From: SFHK01 sp963618055
Lineage (GTDB): Bacteria; Bacillota; Clostridia; Christensenellales; Aristaeellaceae
Assembly (NCBI GenBank): GCA_963618055.1
Contig: CAVERI010000001.1
Span: 59,763 to 123,762 of the forward strand
Length of the DNA: 64,000 bases
Direction: 5' to 3'
The notes under the pieces are model-generated. The model was not told where the DNA came from. It saw only the letters and a program-made list of their open reading frames with translations, and made no database searches. A program made the translations under genes and the position numbers. Shown one piece after another: positions 31,913 to 40,062 of the stretch (position 1 is the first letter of the stretch; each line of letters opens with the position of its first letter).

Positions 31913-32986
31913 TTACACCTTGCCTTTTCGGTCGGCGTTGTTCTTGCCCAAAAGCATCATCAGCTTAAAGGTGACCGCGTCATCAAACGCGCGCAGGTCG
32001 AGTCCAATGATTCGCTGCACCTTGTCCAGACGATACACCAGCGTGTTTCTGTGGATGTACAGCTGCCGCGCCGTCTCGGAAAGGTTCAGGCTGTTTTCGA
32101 AGAACTTTTCGATGGTGTGAATCATTTCGTCGTTGAACAGCCGCGCGGTCTTGCGGTTGAACATCATCTGGTGGAATTCTTGGCTCGTATCCTCCGGCAC
32201 CTTGGCGAGGAAGCGCTCAATCAGCATCTTGCGATACACGAAAATCTGCTGCTTCGGATGATACATGCGGCCCACGTTGATCGCGGCGCGCGCTTCCTCA
32301 TAGGATTCGCTCAGCTGCGTCAGCTTTCCGCGCACGTCGCCAATGCCGATCAGCGCGGGATGGCTGGTCTCGCTCACGAACGTGTTTTCAATCGCGGCGG
32401 CAAGCTGCTCCATTTCGGAGAACTCAAACCGCTCGTCCACCGTCTTTACCAGTGCGACGGCGTGACGGCCCACCTCGGTGATAATGTCGGTGCTGTTCTC
32501 GTCCACGACGTTCTTCAGAATATTCAGCGCCGCCTCGGAATCCAGCTCGGCGAAGTGGAAGTACATCACGCAGCGATCCTGCTCCATAGGCAGGCTATGC
32601 TCGGAGGCAATCGCCTCCAGCTCGGCCGCCTCGGCCTCGCCGCGAAGAATGCTGCGCATGCTCTGCTCGACGGACGCCTGTCCCATATCCATGCGCATCA
32701 GCGTGTTGATCAGCTCCGCGCACAAAACGGCGCAGCTCTTCACGTCGGCATTGTCACCGGCCAGACAGATGAACAGCGGCTGATCATCCTCGGTTCCAAT
32801 CAGCGTGAAGCCACCATACACCAGAGGCTCCGTCGGATTTTTGAGAAGCGCCTCGGGCAGCGTCAGCTCCTTGTGGTTATCCTCCGGCCACAGAACCTGC
32901 CCGTTCGAGTCAAACAGGATCACCTGCATTGTCATTTGAGAAAGAATTTGTGAGATTTTTGCCAACACACGATGGTCAAGATACAT
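31913..32986 (-). CDS. CdaR/PucR-type transcriptional regulator
   Basis: This 357-residue regulator has an N-terminal sensor region, a central GGDEF-like CdaR domain (about 120-250) and a C-terminal PucR helix-turn-helix. The last carries the diagnostic T-A-R-Q-L-Y-I-H-R-N-T-L-V-Y-R-L-D-K-V. The family controls sugar diacid, purine or amino-acid use; the inducer here is unknown. I place the start at 32986 (MYLDHRV), 9 nt after GGGGAGG; ATGs at 32995 and 33070 are possible but have the site too close or absent. Confidence 0.88.
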   Translation of the reverse strand: MYLDHRVLAKISQILSQMTMQVILFDSNGQVLWPEDNHKELTLPEALLKNPTEPLVYGGFTLIGTEDDQPLFICLAGDNADVKSCAVLCAELINTLMRMDMGQASVEQSMRSILRGEAEAAELEAIASEHSLPMEQDRCVMYFHFAELDSEAALNILKNVVDENSTDIITEVGRHAVALVKTVDERFEFSEMEQLAAAIENTFVSETSHPALIGIGDVRGKLTQLSESYEEARAAINVGRMYHPKQQIFVYRKMLIERFLAKVPEDTSQEFHQMMFNRKTARLFNDEMIHTIEKFFENSLNLSETARQLYIHRNTLVYRLDKVQRIIGLDLRAFDDAVTFKLMMLLGKNNADRKGKV

Positions 32987-33101
32987 GGTCTTCATCCTCC
33001 CCGACGCTGCTGCGTCCGAATTTGTTTGTTCAAGCTGCTGTAAAAACGGCGGTTTTCGATCAAATTGCAATTCCGCTGCCGTTTTCGATTAACACGAACA
33101 A

Positions 33102-33155
33102 ATTATAACCGCCGCAAGCGGATTTGGCAATATGCCGAATCGCGTTTGCGGCGGT
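33102..33155. promoter_or_regulatory. CdaR-gene promoter embedded in a long terminator hairpin
   Basis: ACCGCCGCAA (33108-33117) pairs with TTGCGGCGGT (33146-33155), and the inside also pairs almost throughout (GCGGATTTGGCA with TGCCGAATCGC). This makes a stem of about 23 bp that should terminate ugpC transcripts. On the minus strand -35 TTGCCA (33130-33125) and -10 TATAAT (33107-33102), spaced 17 nt, lie in and beside the same stem and serve the CdaR gene. Confidence 0.75.
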
Positions 33156-33196
33156 TTTAACCAATTTCTTACGCTGCGCGCGGAATTCTGAACGAA

Positions 33197-34318
33197 TTAG
33201 CGGGTGAGCAGCGTGGTCTCGGTATCTCTGTCGAAGAAGTGCAGGCGGCTGGTGTCGAACGCGACGGTGATGTCGTCGTTCGTGCGGCTCTTGCTGCGCG
33301 GGTCGACGCGGGCAACGATGTTGCCTTCCTTGCCGGAGGTGGAGAGATACAGATAGGTTTCGGAGCCCATCAGCTCGACAACCTCAACGTGCACCTTGAT
33401 GGCGGAGTCGGGGTTCTTGGCCACGAAGTCGGGCGCGTCGTTGATGTTCTCGGGACGGATACCCAGATAGACTTCCTTACCGATGCACTCGTCGGACACG
33501 AACTTCTGCAGCTTCTCGGCGGGCACGAGGATCTTGTTCTCGCCGAAGGTCGCGTACACCTTGCCGTCGATCTTCTCGAGCTTGGCGTTAAAGAAGTTCA
33601 TCTGCGGAGAGCCGATGAATCCGGCGACGAACAGGTTCGTCGGGTAATCGTACAGGTTCTGGGGGGTGTCAACCTGCTGGATGAAGCCGTCCTTCATAAC
33701 CACGATGCGGGAGCCCATCGTCATGGCCTCGGTCTGGTCGTGGGTAACGTAGATGAAGGTGGTCTGCAGCTTCTGGTGCAGCTTGGTGATTTCGGTTCTC
33801 ATCTGAACGCGCAGCTTCGCGTCCAGGTTGGACAGAGGCTCGTCCATCAGGAAGACCTTGGGCTCACGAACGATGGCACGGCCCAGAGCAACGCGCTGGC
33901 GCTGACCGCCGGACAGAGCCTTCGGCTTACGGTTAAGGAGGTGTTCAATGTCGAGGATGCGGGCGGCTTCCTTGACGCGCTTGTCGATCTGAGCCTTGGG
34001 GGTCTTGCGCAGCTTGAGGCCGAACGCCATGTTATCGTACACGGTCATGTGCGGATACAGAGCGTAGTTCTGGAAAACCATGGCGATATCGCGATCCTTG
34101 GGGGCAACATCGTTGACAAGCTTGTCGCCGATATAAAGCTCACCGTCGGAAATTTCTTCCAGACCAGCGACCATTCGCAGCGTCGTGGACTTACCGCAGC
34201 CAGACGGGCCGACGAGAACGATAAATTCCTTGTCCTCGATATCCAAGCAGAAATCGCTTACGGCCGTGACGCCACCGGTGTAAACCTTGTAGATATTTTT
34301 CAGAGATACGCTTGCCAT
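33197..34318 (-). CDS. ugpC: Sugar ABC transporter ATP-binding protein UgpC/MsmK-like
   Basis: This 373-residue ATPase of the carbohydrate uptake class 1 has Walker A G-P-S-G-C-G-K-S-T (38-46), signature L-S-G-G-Q-R-Q-R, Walker B V-F-L-M-D-E-P-L and the C-terminal regulatory OB/TOBE domain (about 240-370; G-I-R-P-E-N-I). No permease or binding-protein gene lies nearby. It is therefore probably a shared ATPase that serves several sugar importers, as MsmK does in streptococci. It is monocistronic, with AAAGGAGG and an extended -10 promoter. Confidence 0.95.
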   Translation of the reverse strand: MASVSLKNIYKVYTGGVTAVSDFCLDIEDKEFIVLVGPSGCGKSTTLRMVAGLEEISDGELYIGDKLVNDVAPKDRDIAMVFQNYALYPHMTVYDNMAFGLKLRKTPKAQIDKRVKEAARILDIEHLLNRKPKALSGGQRQRVALGRAIVREPKVFLMDEPLSNLDAKLRVQMRTEITKLHQKLQTTFIYVTHDQTEAMTMGSRIVVMKDGFIQQVDTPQNLYDYPTNLFVAGFIGSPQMNFFNAKLEKIDGKVYATFGENKILVPAEKLQKFVSDECIGKEVYLGIRPENINDAPDFVAKNPDSAIKVHVEVVELMGSETYLYLSTSGKEGNIVARVDPRSKSRTNDDITVAFDTSRLHFFDRDTETTLLTR

Positions 34319-34379
34319 GAATGTAACCTCCTTTTTAATAAGAGCGCGAATGTTGCGGTCTTGCCCGCCTCATGCAAGA

Positions 34380-34388
34380 ATTATATCA
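34380..34388 (-). promoter_or_regulatory. Extended -10 promoter of ugpC
   Basis: On the minus strand TGATATAAT (34388-34380) is a TGnTATAAT element. It lies about 60 bp before the start codon. Confidence 0.65.
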
Positions 34389-34506
34389 GAATTGAAAATA
34401 AAAAGCCACTGTCGAAAATAACAAAGATGTAAAAGCGTTTTTGTCGCAATAACATAGACCCCGCGACCCGCTTCATCCGCCCTCTCGCGGCGAAATGAGA
34501 GCGCTT

Positions 34507-35196
34507 TCACTGTCCGTAGTACGCGTTCGGCCCGTGCTTTCGGAAGAAATGCTTGTCCTGCAGCGCTGCGGGAAGCACCTGTGTATGCGGGTTTATTGCA
34601 TAAGTCGCCTGCGCGATTTTGGCGATTTCCTCCAAAACTACGGCGTTATACACCGACTTGTCCGCGTTCTCGCCCCATGTGAACGGGCCGTGGCCGCGCA
34701 CCAGCACGCCCGGTGTGTGCATGGGATTCCGGCCGGAAAACGCCTCCTCAATCGCCGTGGCCGTCTCCGCCTCGTAGGCGCGCTCGGCTTCCTCCCTTGT
34801 CACATACCTTGTAACGGGTATGTCGCCCCGGAACGCGTCCGCGTGCGTCGTGCCAAGGCACGGAATGCTCCTTCCCGCCTGCGCCCACGCCGTGGCGAAC
34901 GGCGAATGCGTGTGCGTAATGCCGCCAATCTCCGAAAACGCGCGGTACAGCGCCGCGTGCGTGGGCGTGTCGCTGGAGGGGTTCAGCCTGCCATCCACCC
35001 GGCTTCCGTCCGCGATGGACACGATCACGATGTCCTCCGCCCTCAGGCTTTCATACGGCACGCCGCTCGGCTTGATGGCGAACACGCCTGCCGCCCGGTC
35101 GGCCTCGGACACGTTGCCCCACGTATAAATCACCACGCCGCGCTTCCACAATTCCATGTTGGCGCGAAAGGCTCTCTCCCTAAGCTCCTCAAACAT
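34507..35196 (-). CDS. araD: L-ribulose-5-phosphate 4-epimerase
   Basis: AraD interconverts L-ribulose-5-phosphate and D-xylulose-5-phosphate, feeding arabinose into the pentose phosphate pathway. The 229-residue class II aldolase-like protein has the zinc ligands H-T-H (about 95-97) and R-G-H-G-P-F (about 167-172), and the N-V-S loop G-N-V-S near residue 28. Length is normal. araA and araB are not here. It lies 18 bp behind yfbR and shares its promoter. A UlaF/SgbE-type role on ascorbate intermediates is an alternative within the family. Confidence 0.92.
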   Translation of the reverse strand: MFEELRERAFRANMELWKRGVVIYTWGNVSEADRAAGVFAIKPSGVPYESLRAEDIVIVSIADGSRVDGRLNPSSDTPTHAALYRAFSEIGGITHTHSPFATAWAQAGRSIPCLGTTHADAFRGDIPVTRYVTREEAERAYEAETATAIEEAFSGRNPMHTPGVLVRGHGPFTWGENADKSVYNAVVLEEIAKIAQATYAINPHTQVLPAALQDKHFFRKHGPNAYYGQ

Positions 35197-35214
35197 CGGC
35201 TTTCCTCCCCTTCG

Positions 35215-35793
35215 TCAGTTCAGCGCGTCGAGCGCCAGACTGAAGCTGGGCGCGAATTCGCGCATGAAATCCTCCGCCTCCGGCATGTTCATCTCCCGGA
35301 TGCTCATGCGGATGGTCTCCCGCGCCGCGACGAACTCCCCGTTTCCAAAGCCCGCCTCCTCGACGCATTTCACATAGGCGCTGATTCGATCGGCCGCCTT
35401 GACCAGCCTCCATTCCTCGCTTTCCTCGTCCGGGAACAGCAGCCAGCGGTATTCCTCGCGAAGATCCTCCGGCAGGTATTCGAACAGCTTCTCGGCGGCG
35501 ATACGCTCAATTTCCTTATAGGCCGTCTTGATGCCCGGGTTGAAATACTTGATGGGCGTGGCCAAGTCTCCGGTAATCACCTCCGGCGCTTCGTGGTACA
35601 CCGCCAGCATCGTCACCCGCCCCGGATCCACGGTTCCGCCGTAGCGAGTGTTTTTAATCACCGCCAGCGCGTGCGCGATCATGGAAACCAGATGCGAATG
35701 CTCCTGATCGTTTTCCTGAATGGTGCTGCGCCGAAGCCCCCAGCGCTTGATCAGCTTCATGCGCGCCATGTACGCGTAAAAATGACTCTGCAA
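35215..35793 (-). CDS. yfbR: HD-domain 5'-deoxynucleotidase YfbR-like
   Basis: YfbR dephosphorylates deoxyribonucleoside 5'-monophosphates. The 192-residue protein matches the family from its first residues (Q-S-H-F-Y-A-Y-M-A-R-M-K-L-I-K-R-W). It has the HD metal site in E-H-S (about 33-35), Y-H-E-A-P-E (about 70-75) and D-R near residue 140. The start is TTG at 35793 with GGAGG 8 nt upstream; starting at the next ATG would drop the conserved N-terminus. It is the first gene before araD. Confidence 0.9.
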   Translation of the reverse strand: MQSHFYAYMARMKLIKRWGLRRSTIQENDQEHSHLVSMIAHALAVIKNTRYGGTVDPGRVTMLAVYHEAPEVITGDLATPIKYFNPGIKTAYKEIERIAAEKLFEYLPEDLREEYRWLLFPDEESEEWRLVKAADRISAYVKCVEEAGFGNGEFVAARETIRMSIREMNMPEAEDFMREFAPSFSLALDALN

Positions 35794-35853
35794 AGGTCTT
35801 CCCTCCGCTTCCCTTTGTGCCGCGCGAAAGAAACCTCTCCGCGCGTGCTTCCT

Positions 35854-35882
35854 ATTATACACGAAAACGCGGGCGCTTTCCA
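35854..35882 (-). promoter_or_regulatory. yfbR-araD promoter
   Basis: On the minus strand -35 TGGAAA (35882-35877) and -10 TATAAT (35859-35854) have a 17-nt spacer. The -35 lies inside the stem that terminates thiT. Confidence 0.65.
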
Positions 35883-35900
35883 GCCGGAAAACACCCGCGC
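35864..35900 (-). terminator. Terminator after thiT
   Basis: On the minus strand GCGCGGGTGTTTTCC pairs with GGAAAGCGCCCGCG (with a bulge), followed by TTTTC. Confidence 0.75.
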
Positions 35901-35927
35901 GCAAACTTTTATCTTTCGCCGCCTCGT

Positions 35928-36728
35928 TCAGCGCACCGAATTTTTGCGCATCAGCTGCACAAGGCGATCCATGCCGGGAACGAGCGAGATTGCAAGGCTG
36001 ATCAGCAGCTCCGGCCAGATGTAGCTGAAGTTGTACACCAGCGAGTAGACCAGCGCGCCTTCCTCGGCGGCATTGTTCGCGAAGAACACCACGCCAGAGA
36101 TCACGGCCATGATGAACTTTCCAAGATAGCCCAGCACCACCGCGATAGGCAGCCTCCAGCGGTCGGGAATCGGCAGGAGCTTCGCAAGGCAGCACAGCGC
36201 CACCGCGCCATACGCCATCGGATAGTCCACCAGCATCTGAACCGGATGAATGACGTAGGGGTCGAGCAGCAGGTTCAGAAGGCCGAAGGTAAAGCCAGCC
36301 AGCAGACCCTCCAGCGGGCCGAAGGCCATTGCGAACAGGATCAGGGGCAGCAGGCTCGCCAGCGTCGCGGAGCCGCCCATCGGCGCGCGGTACATCCGAA
36401 TCATGCCCAGCAGGTACGCGAGCGCAATGCAAAGCGCCGCCTTGGCGATCATGAACGCGTTCCACTTCACGCGCTTCGCGGAGAAATACAGGCCGACCAG
36501 CATCAGAACCACCAGCACGGCCACGACAATCTTGCTGGCCGTCGAGAGCTTGCTCGTGTCGTCCTCCTCTTCTGCGGGCGCTTCCGCCGCGGTCGCTTCA
36601 GGCGCGGTGGCTTCGGTCAGCGCCGCCGCAGGCGCGGCCTCCGCCGCCGTCGCGGTCTCGGCGAACGCAGGAATCGCCGCCAGCAGCAGAACCAGTGCAA
36701 TCAGCAGGGAAAATACCTTTTTCATCAT
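35928..36728 (-). CDS. thiT: Energy-coupled thiamine transporter substrate component ThiT, with signal peptide and acidic linker
   Basis: ThiT is the substrate-binding membrane subunit of an ECF vitamin importer. The C-terminal 170 residues carry the ThiT hallmarks G-G-S-A-T-L-A-S-L-L-P, F-G-P-L-E-G-L-L-A-G and H-P-V-Q-M-L-V-D-Y-P with five or six helices. Upstream the protein has a cleavable-looking signal peptide (MMKKVFSLLIALVLLLAAIPAFA), an Ala/Glu/Thr linker (24-60) and one extra helix (about 66-84), which ordinary ThiT proteins lack. A TPP riboswitch and terminator precede it, and thiN is divergent, so the thiamine role is well supported. The ECF ATPases are not in the window. Confidence 0.9.
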   Translation of the reverse strand: MMKKVFSLLIALVLLLAAIPAFAETATAAEAAPAAALTEATAPEATAAEAPAEEEDDTSKLSTASKIVVAVLVVLMLVGLYFSAKRVKWNAFMIAKAALCIALAYLLGMIRMYRAPMGGSATLASLLPLILFAMAFGPLEGLLAGFTFGLLNLLLDPYVIHPVQMLVDYPMAYGAVALCCLAKLLPIPDRWRLPIAVVLGYLGKFIMAVISGVVFFANNAAEEGALVYSLVYNFSYIWPELLISLAISLVPGMDRLVQLMRKNSVR

Positions 36729-36771
36729 GTCTCTTCCTTTCCGTATACCGCATAGAAAGCCCGATTTTCGT

Positions 36772-36808
36772 ATAAGGAAACCCGCATGCGCTTTTCGCGG
36801 CATGCGGG
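36772..36808 (-). terminator. Expression-platform terminator of the TPP riboswitch
   Basis: On the minus strand CCCGCATGC (36808-36800) pairs exactly with GCATGCGGG (36789-36781). TTTCCTTAT follows. It lies between the aptamer and thiT. Confidence 0.75.
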
Positions 36809-36865
36809 AAACGGATGTGTTCATTCCGCCAAAGAATAAAATCTTCTTCGCGCGGATTTACTTGC

Positions 36866-36960
36866 GTTCGCTTCCCTACGGTGGGATTATCCACTTCAGG
36901 TTCGAAGGGACCGGACGCGTGCGCGTCCATCTCAGCCATCTGGCGCCCCCAGCGGTATAT
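36866..36960 (-). promoter_or_regulatory. TPP riboswitch (THI element)
   Basis: On the minus strand the conserved blocks appear in order: CTGGGGGCGCC, GGCTGAGATGG, a variable stem (GACGCGCACGCGTC), CCCTTCGAACCTGA and GGATAATCCCACCGTAGGGAAG. Thiamine pyrophosphate binding should favour the terminator at 36772-36808 and reduce thiT expression. Confidence 0.95.
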
Positions 36961-36973
36961 TTGATTCACGCAT

Positions 36974-37003
36974 ATTGTATGCGTCCGCCCATTCCCTGTC
37001 AAG
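36974..37003 (-). promoter_or_regulatory. thiT promoter
   Basis: -35 TTGACA (37003-36998) and -10 TACAAT (36979-36974) are separated by 18 nt. The start is just before the TPP aptamer. Confidence 0.8.
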
Positions 37004-37051
37004 TAAAATCCTTGTTCACACGCGCTCCCACGCGTTTACGAAAACAGACGG

Positions 37052-37080
37052 GTGACAACGGCGCGATTCTCTGATACAAT
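37052..37080 (+). promoter_or_regulatory. thiN promoter
   Basis: -35 GTGACA (37052-37057) and -10 TACAAT (37075-37080) have a 17-nt spacer and are divergent from the thiT promoter. I see no riboswitch on this side. Confidence 0.7.
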
Positions 37081-37112
37081 ATCCGTAATCACGGAATCGG
37101 AGGCTGTTATCC

Positions 37113-37742
37113 ATGAACGGCACCTGCTATATCGTCGGCTCGGGAGACTTCACGCCCAAGGGACTGAGCCGGAAGCCCGGCGACCTCCTAATCGCCGCGG
37201 ACGGCGGCTATCTCTATCTTTCAAGGCTCGGCCTTGCGCCCGACCTGCTCGCCGGAGATTTCGATTCGCTGGGCTGCGTGCCGGACGGCGTTCCCCTTCT
37301 GCGCTTTCCGCGTGAAAAGGACGATACCGACATGGGCATTTCCCTGCGCTATGGCCGCGAGCACGGCTACCGGCGCTTTCGCGTTTACGGCGGCAGCGGC
37401 TCGCGTCCCGACCATTTTCTCGCGAACCTTCAAATGCTCGCCGGCGCGGCGCGGGACAATTTGGACATTGCGCTGATCTGCCCCGGCTTTGAGGTGCTCG
37501 CGCTCCACAACGCCGCCGTCACGCTTTCCCGCCCGGCTGGAACGGTCTTTTCCGTTTTCAGCGCCGGCGGCACGGCGGCGGGCGTGTCCATCGAAAACGC
37601 GAAGTACTCTATCCGCGGCGCGGCGCTGGCTGACGGCTTCCCCCTCGGCGTAAGCAACGAATTTGTTCATGGCGACGCAAGCGTTTCCGTGAAAAACGGC
37701 ACGCTGTGGGTATTCGTGTACGATGGCGTGAACAACCTGTAG
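37113..37742 (+). CDS. thiN: Thiamine diphosphokinase
   Basis: ThiN transfers pyrophosphate from ATP to thiamine to give TPP. The 209-residue protein has A-D-G-G (about 29-32), the metal site L-A-G-D-F-D-S (about 46-52), the D-D-T-D loop (about 70-73) and G-S-R-P-D-H-F-L-A-N (about 96-105). It is divergent from thiT, so import and activation of thiamine sit side by side. The organism probably relies on salvage; no thiamine synthesis genes are in the window. An intrinsic terminator follows. Confidence 0.95.
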   Translation: MNGTCYIVGSGDFTPKGLSRKPGDLLIAADGGYLYLSRLGLAPDLLAGDFDSLGCVPDGVPLLRFPREKDDTDMGISLRYGREHGYRRFRVYGGSGSRPDHFLANLQMLAGAARDNLDIALICPGFEVLALHNAAVTLSRPAGTVFSVFSAGGTAAGVSIENAKYSIRGAALADGFPLGVSNEFVHGDASVSVKNGTLWVFVYDGVNNL

Positions 37743-37743
37743 C

Positions 37744-37791
37744 GAAACGCGCGCCGCGGTTCCCGAATGCGGGATGCACGGCGCGCGTTTC
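37744..37791. terminator. Bidirectional terminator between thiN and asd
   Basis: GAAACGCGCGCCG (37744-37756) pairs exactly with CGGCGCGCGTTTC (37779-37791). An inner CCCG/CGGG pairing adds to the stem. Confidence 0.8.
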
Positions 37792-37795
37792 TATA

Positions 37796-38800
37796 TTACT
37801 TCGTAAGAAGCTCCGCGATCTGCACGGCGTTCGTCGCCGCGCCCTTTCGAATCTGGTCGCCGCAGCACCAGAGCGACAGGCCGCGGTCGCCGAAGATGAG
37901 GTCGCGCCGCACGCGGCCGACGTACACCATATCCTGATCGCTGGTATCCAGCGGCGTCGGATAGTCGCGCCCGTCCAGATTTTCGGCGAGCACGCAGCCC
38001 GGCGCGGTGCGGATGGCCTCCAGCGCCTGTTCAACCGAAATCGCGTCGCGCGTGCGCAGCTGCACGCTGATCGAGTGCGAACGAATGACCGGCACGCGCA
38101 CGCACGTGCAGCACACGTTCATCCCGGCATTGTGCAGAATTTTGCGTCCCTCGTTCTGCATCTTCATTTCCTCAGTCGTGTAGCCGTTTTCCAGCCGGTC
38201 GCCGATCATGGGAATCACGTTTTTGTGAATCCGGCACGGGAAGATGTGCGTTTCCACGTCCTCGCCCCGCGCGTCTGCGGCAATCTGCGCCTCCAGCTCG
38301 TCAATGCCCTCCCTGCCCGCGCCGGAAACCGCCTGATAGGTGCTCGCGACCATCGCTTCAATCGGCGACACGCGCTGAATGCCGTTCACCGCCACCATGG
38401 TAATGATCGTGGAGCAATTCGGGTTCGCGATCACGCCGTGGTGCCGCAGCGCGTCCTCCGGATTGATTTCCGGAACGACCAGCGGCACGTCCTCATCCAT
38501 GCGGAACGCCGACGAGTTATCGACAAACACCGCGCCCGCGTCCACAATCGCCGGACGGAACGCGCGCGCCGCGCCCGCGCCCACCGCGCCCAGCACGATG
38601 TCCATTCCCTTAAACGATTCGGCCGTCGCTTCCTCAATCGGCAGCGTCTCGCCCGCGAAATATACGCGCTTGCCCACGCTGCGGGCGCTGGCCAGCGCCT
38701 TTACCTGTGAAACCGGAAAATGCCGCTCGGCGAGAATTTTCAGCATTTCCTGCCCGACCGCGCCGGTCGCGCCCAGTACCGCCACCTTGTATTCCTTCAT
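37796..38800 (-). CDS. asd: Aspartate-semialdehyde dehydrogenase
   Basis: Asd reduces aspartyl phosphate to aspartate semialdehyde, the branch point to threonine, methionine and lysine. The 334-residue protein has the NADP loop G-A-T-G-A-V-G-Q (10-17), the catalytic cysteine in N-P-N-C-S-T (about 131-136) and the Q-A-V-S-G-A-G segment. The H-S-I-S-V catalytic histidine follows at about 242-246. It is translationally coupled to hom (ATGA overlap), with GAGGAAAATT before its ATG. No aspartokinase gene is present in the window. Confidence 0.96.
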   Translation of the reverse strand: MKEYKVAVLGATGAVGQEMLKILAERHFPVSQVKALASARSVGKRVYFAGETLPIEEATAESFKGMDIVLGAVGAGAARAFRPAIVDAGAVFVDNSSAFRMDEDVPLVVPEINPEDALRHHGVIANPNCSTIITMVAVNGIQRVSPIEAMVASTYQAVSGAGREGIDELEAQIAADARGEDVETHIFPCRIHKNVIPMIGDRLENGYTTEEMKMQNEGRKILHNAGMNVCCTCVRVPVIRSHSISVQLRTRDAISVEQALEAIRTAPGCVLAENLDGRDYPTPLDTSDQDMVYVGRVRRDLIFGDRGLSLWCCGDQIRKGAATNAVQIAELLTK

Positions 38801-39942
38801 AATTTTCCTCCCTCCCGCACGGTCGCGGCGCAGAACGCGCCCGGCAAAGCGGATATGATTTTTTGAATTTCCGCGGGCTCCATGGGAACCGTTTCGCCCA
38901 TACACCATTCGCCCGTCTCAGAAACGTCGGTCAGCAGCGCCCGGAGCGACTCCGCCGCGTAGCCCGGCACCCTGACATAATATGGCTCCGCCGCCGCGCG
39001 GATGAGCGCCGCGGGTTTCAGATCGTCCAAAAGCATCGGCGGCAGGCCGTCGCTCAGCGACAGGATGTCGGCCAGCACGTTCGCCGCCGTGGGATACCGC
39101 CCCGCGCCCTGCCCCATCAGCCGGAAAAGCCCGCTCTGCTCGCCCTGATACCAGCACAGGTTGTCGTTTTTATACACGGCGCTCTCCGCGTCGGACGCCC
39201 GGAACAAAACCGGCCGCACGCAGGCCGCGACGCCCGCCTCTGTTTTCGCGGTCTCGCCGATCAGGCGGCAGACGAGATTCTTTCTTTTGAACGCCTGAAT
39301 GTCCTCCGTTCGGATATTCCGAATGCCCATGACCGGCATGTCGTCCTCCGACGGAAGCGCGCCGAACGCGACGGCGGCAATCAGCGTCACCTTGCGCGCC
39401 GTGTCCCAGCCATCAACGTCGCCGGAGGGGTCGCGCTCGGCATAGCCCAGCGCCTGCGCGTCCGCCAGCGCGGAGGCGAAATCCACGCCCTCGCGCTGCA
39501 TGCGGTCGAGGATATAGTTGGTGGTTCCGTTCAGAATCCCGCCCGCGCGGACGACGCGGTCGCTTTCTCGCGCCCGCATGAGCGAGGGCAGAAACGGAAT
39601 GCCGCCGCCGCACGCCGCCGAAAACACAAGCCGCACCCCGGCCTTTCGCGCCTCCCGCGCAAGCTCGACGCCGCACCGGCTGATCAGCAGCTTGTTCGCG
39701 GTCACAAAATGCTTGCCCGCGCGAATGCACCGAAGCGCGTATTCCCGCGCCGGCTCCACGCCGCCCATCATCTCAGCTACGACCTCGACGCGCGGGTCGT
39801 CCGCAATGTCGGCGATTTCCGTCGTGGTGTTCTCCGTACACCTGACCCTGTCCAGCACGCGCACGACTTCGATTCCCTTTTTCGCCGCCAGCTCGTACAC
39901 GCCGCCGCCGATCGTGCCCATGCCCAGAAGCGCAATTCTCAT
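38797..39942 (-). CDS. hom: Homoserine dehydrogenase
   Basis: This NAD(P)H-dependent enzyme makes homoserine from aspartate semialdehyde. The 381-residue protein has the start G-M-G-T-I-G-G-G-V, the T-A-N-K motif (about 81-84) and the core signature G-I-L-N-G-T-T-N-Y-I-L (about 136-146). G-D-V-D-G-W-D-T-A-R-K follows. The C-terminus ends without a distinct ACT domain, shorter than in the usual 430-residue enzymes, so feedback control may lie elsewhere. The stand-alone ACT protein at 42407 is a candidate. It forms a two-gene operon with asd, divergent from thrC. Confidence 0.95.
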   Translation of the reverse strand: MRIALLGMGTIGGGVYELAAKKGIEVVRVLDRVRCTENTTTEIADIADDPRVEVVAEMMGGVEPAREYALRCIRAGKHFVTANKLLISRCGVELAREARKAGVRLVFSAACGGGIPFLPSLMRARESDRVVRAGGILNGTTNYILDRMQREGVDFASALADAQALGYAERDPSGDVDGWDTARKVTLIAAVAFGALPSEDDMPVMGIRNIRTEDIQAFKRKNLVCRLIGETAKTEAGVAACVRPVLFRASDAESAVYKNDNLCWYQGEQSGLFRLMGQGAGRYPTAANVLADILSLSDGLPPMLLDDLKPAALIRAAAEPYYVRVPGYAAESLRALLTDVSETGEWCMGETVPMEPAEIQKIISALPGAFCAATVREGGKL

Positions 39943-39989
39943 ACAAACCTCCGCAACAGCAATTTAATATGTCCGTGATGTAAAAACAC

Positions 39990-40018
39990 TTGTATTGGAA
40001 TGAGGAACATTGTATCAT
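39990..40018 (+). promoter_or_regulatory. thrCB promoter
   Basis: -35 TTGTAT (39990-39995) and -10 TATCAT (40013-40018) are separated by 17 nt. It lies in the 120-bp divergent gap with hom. Confidence 0.6.
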
Positions 40019-40062
40019 ATCATTCAGAAAAATGCAAGCACAAAATTCGGAGATGATGAGAT

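Noticed and set aside
36729..36824. In-frame N-terminal extension of ThiT to 36824
   Set aside because: It would cross the terminator of the TPP riboswitch. The start at 36728 has a good ribosome-binding site and begins a signal peptide.
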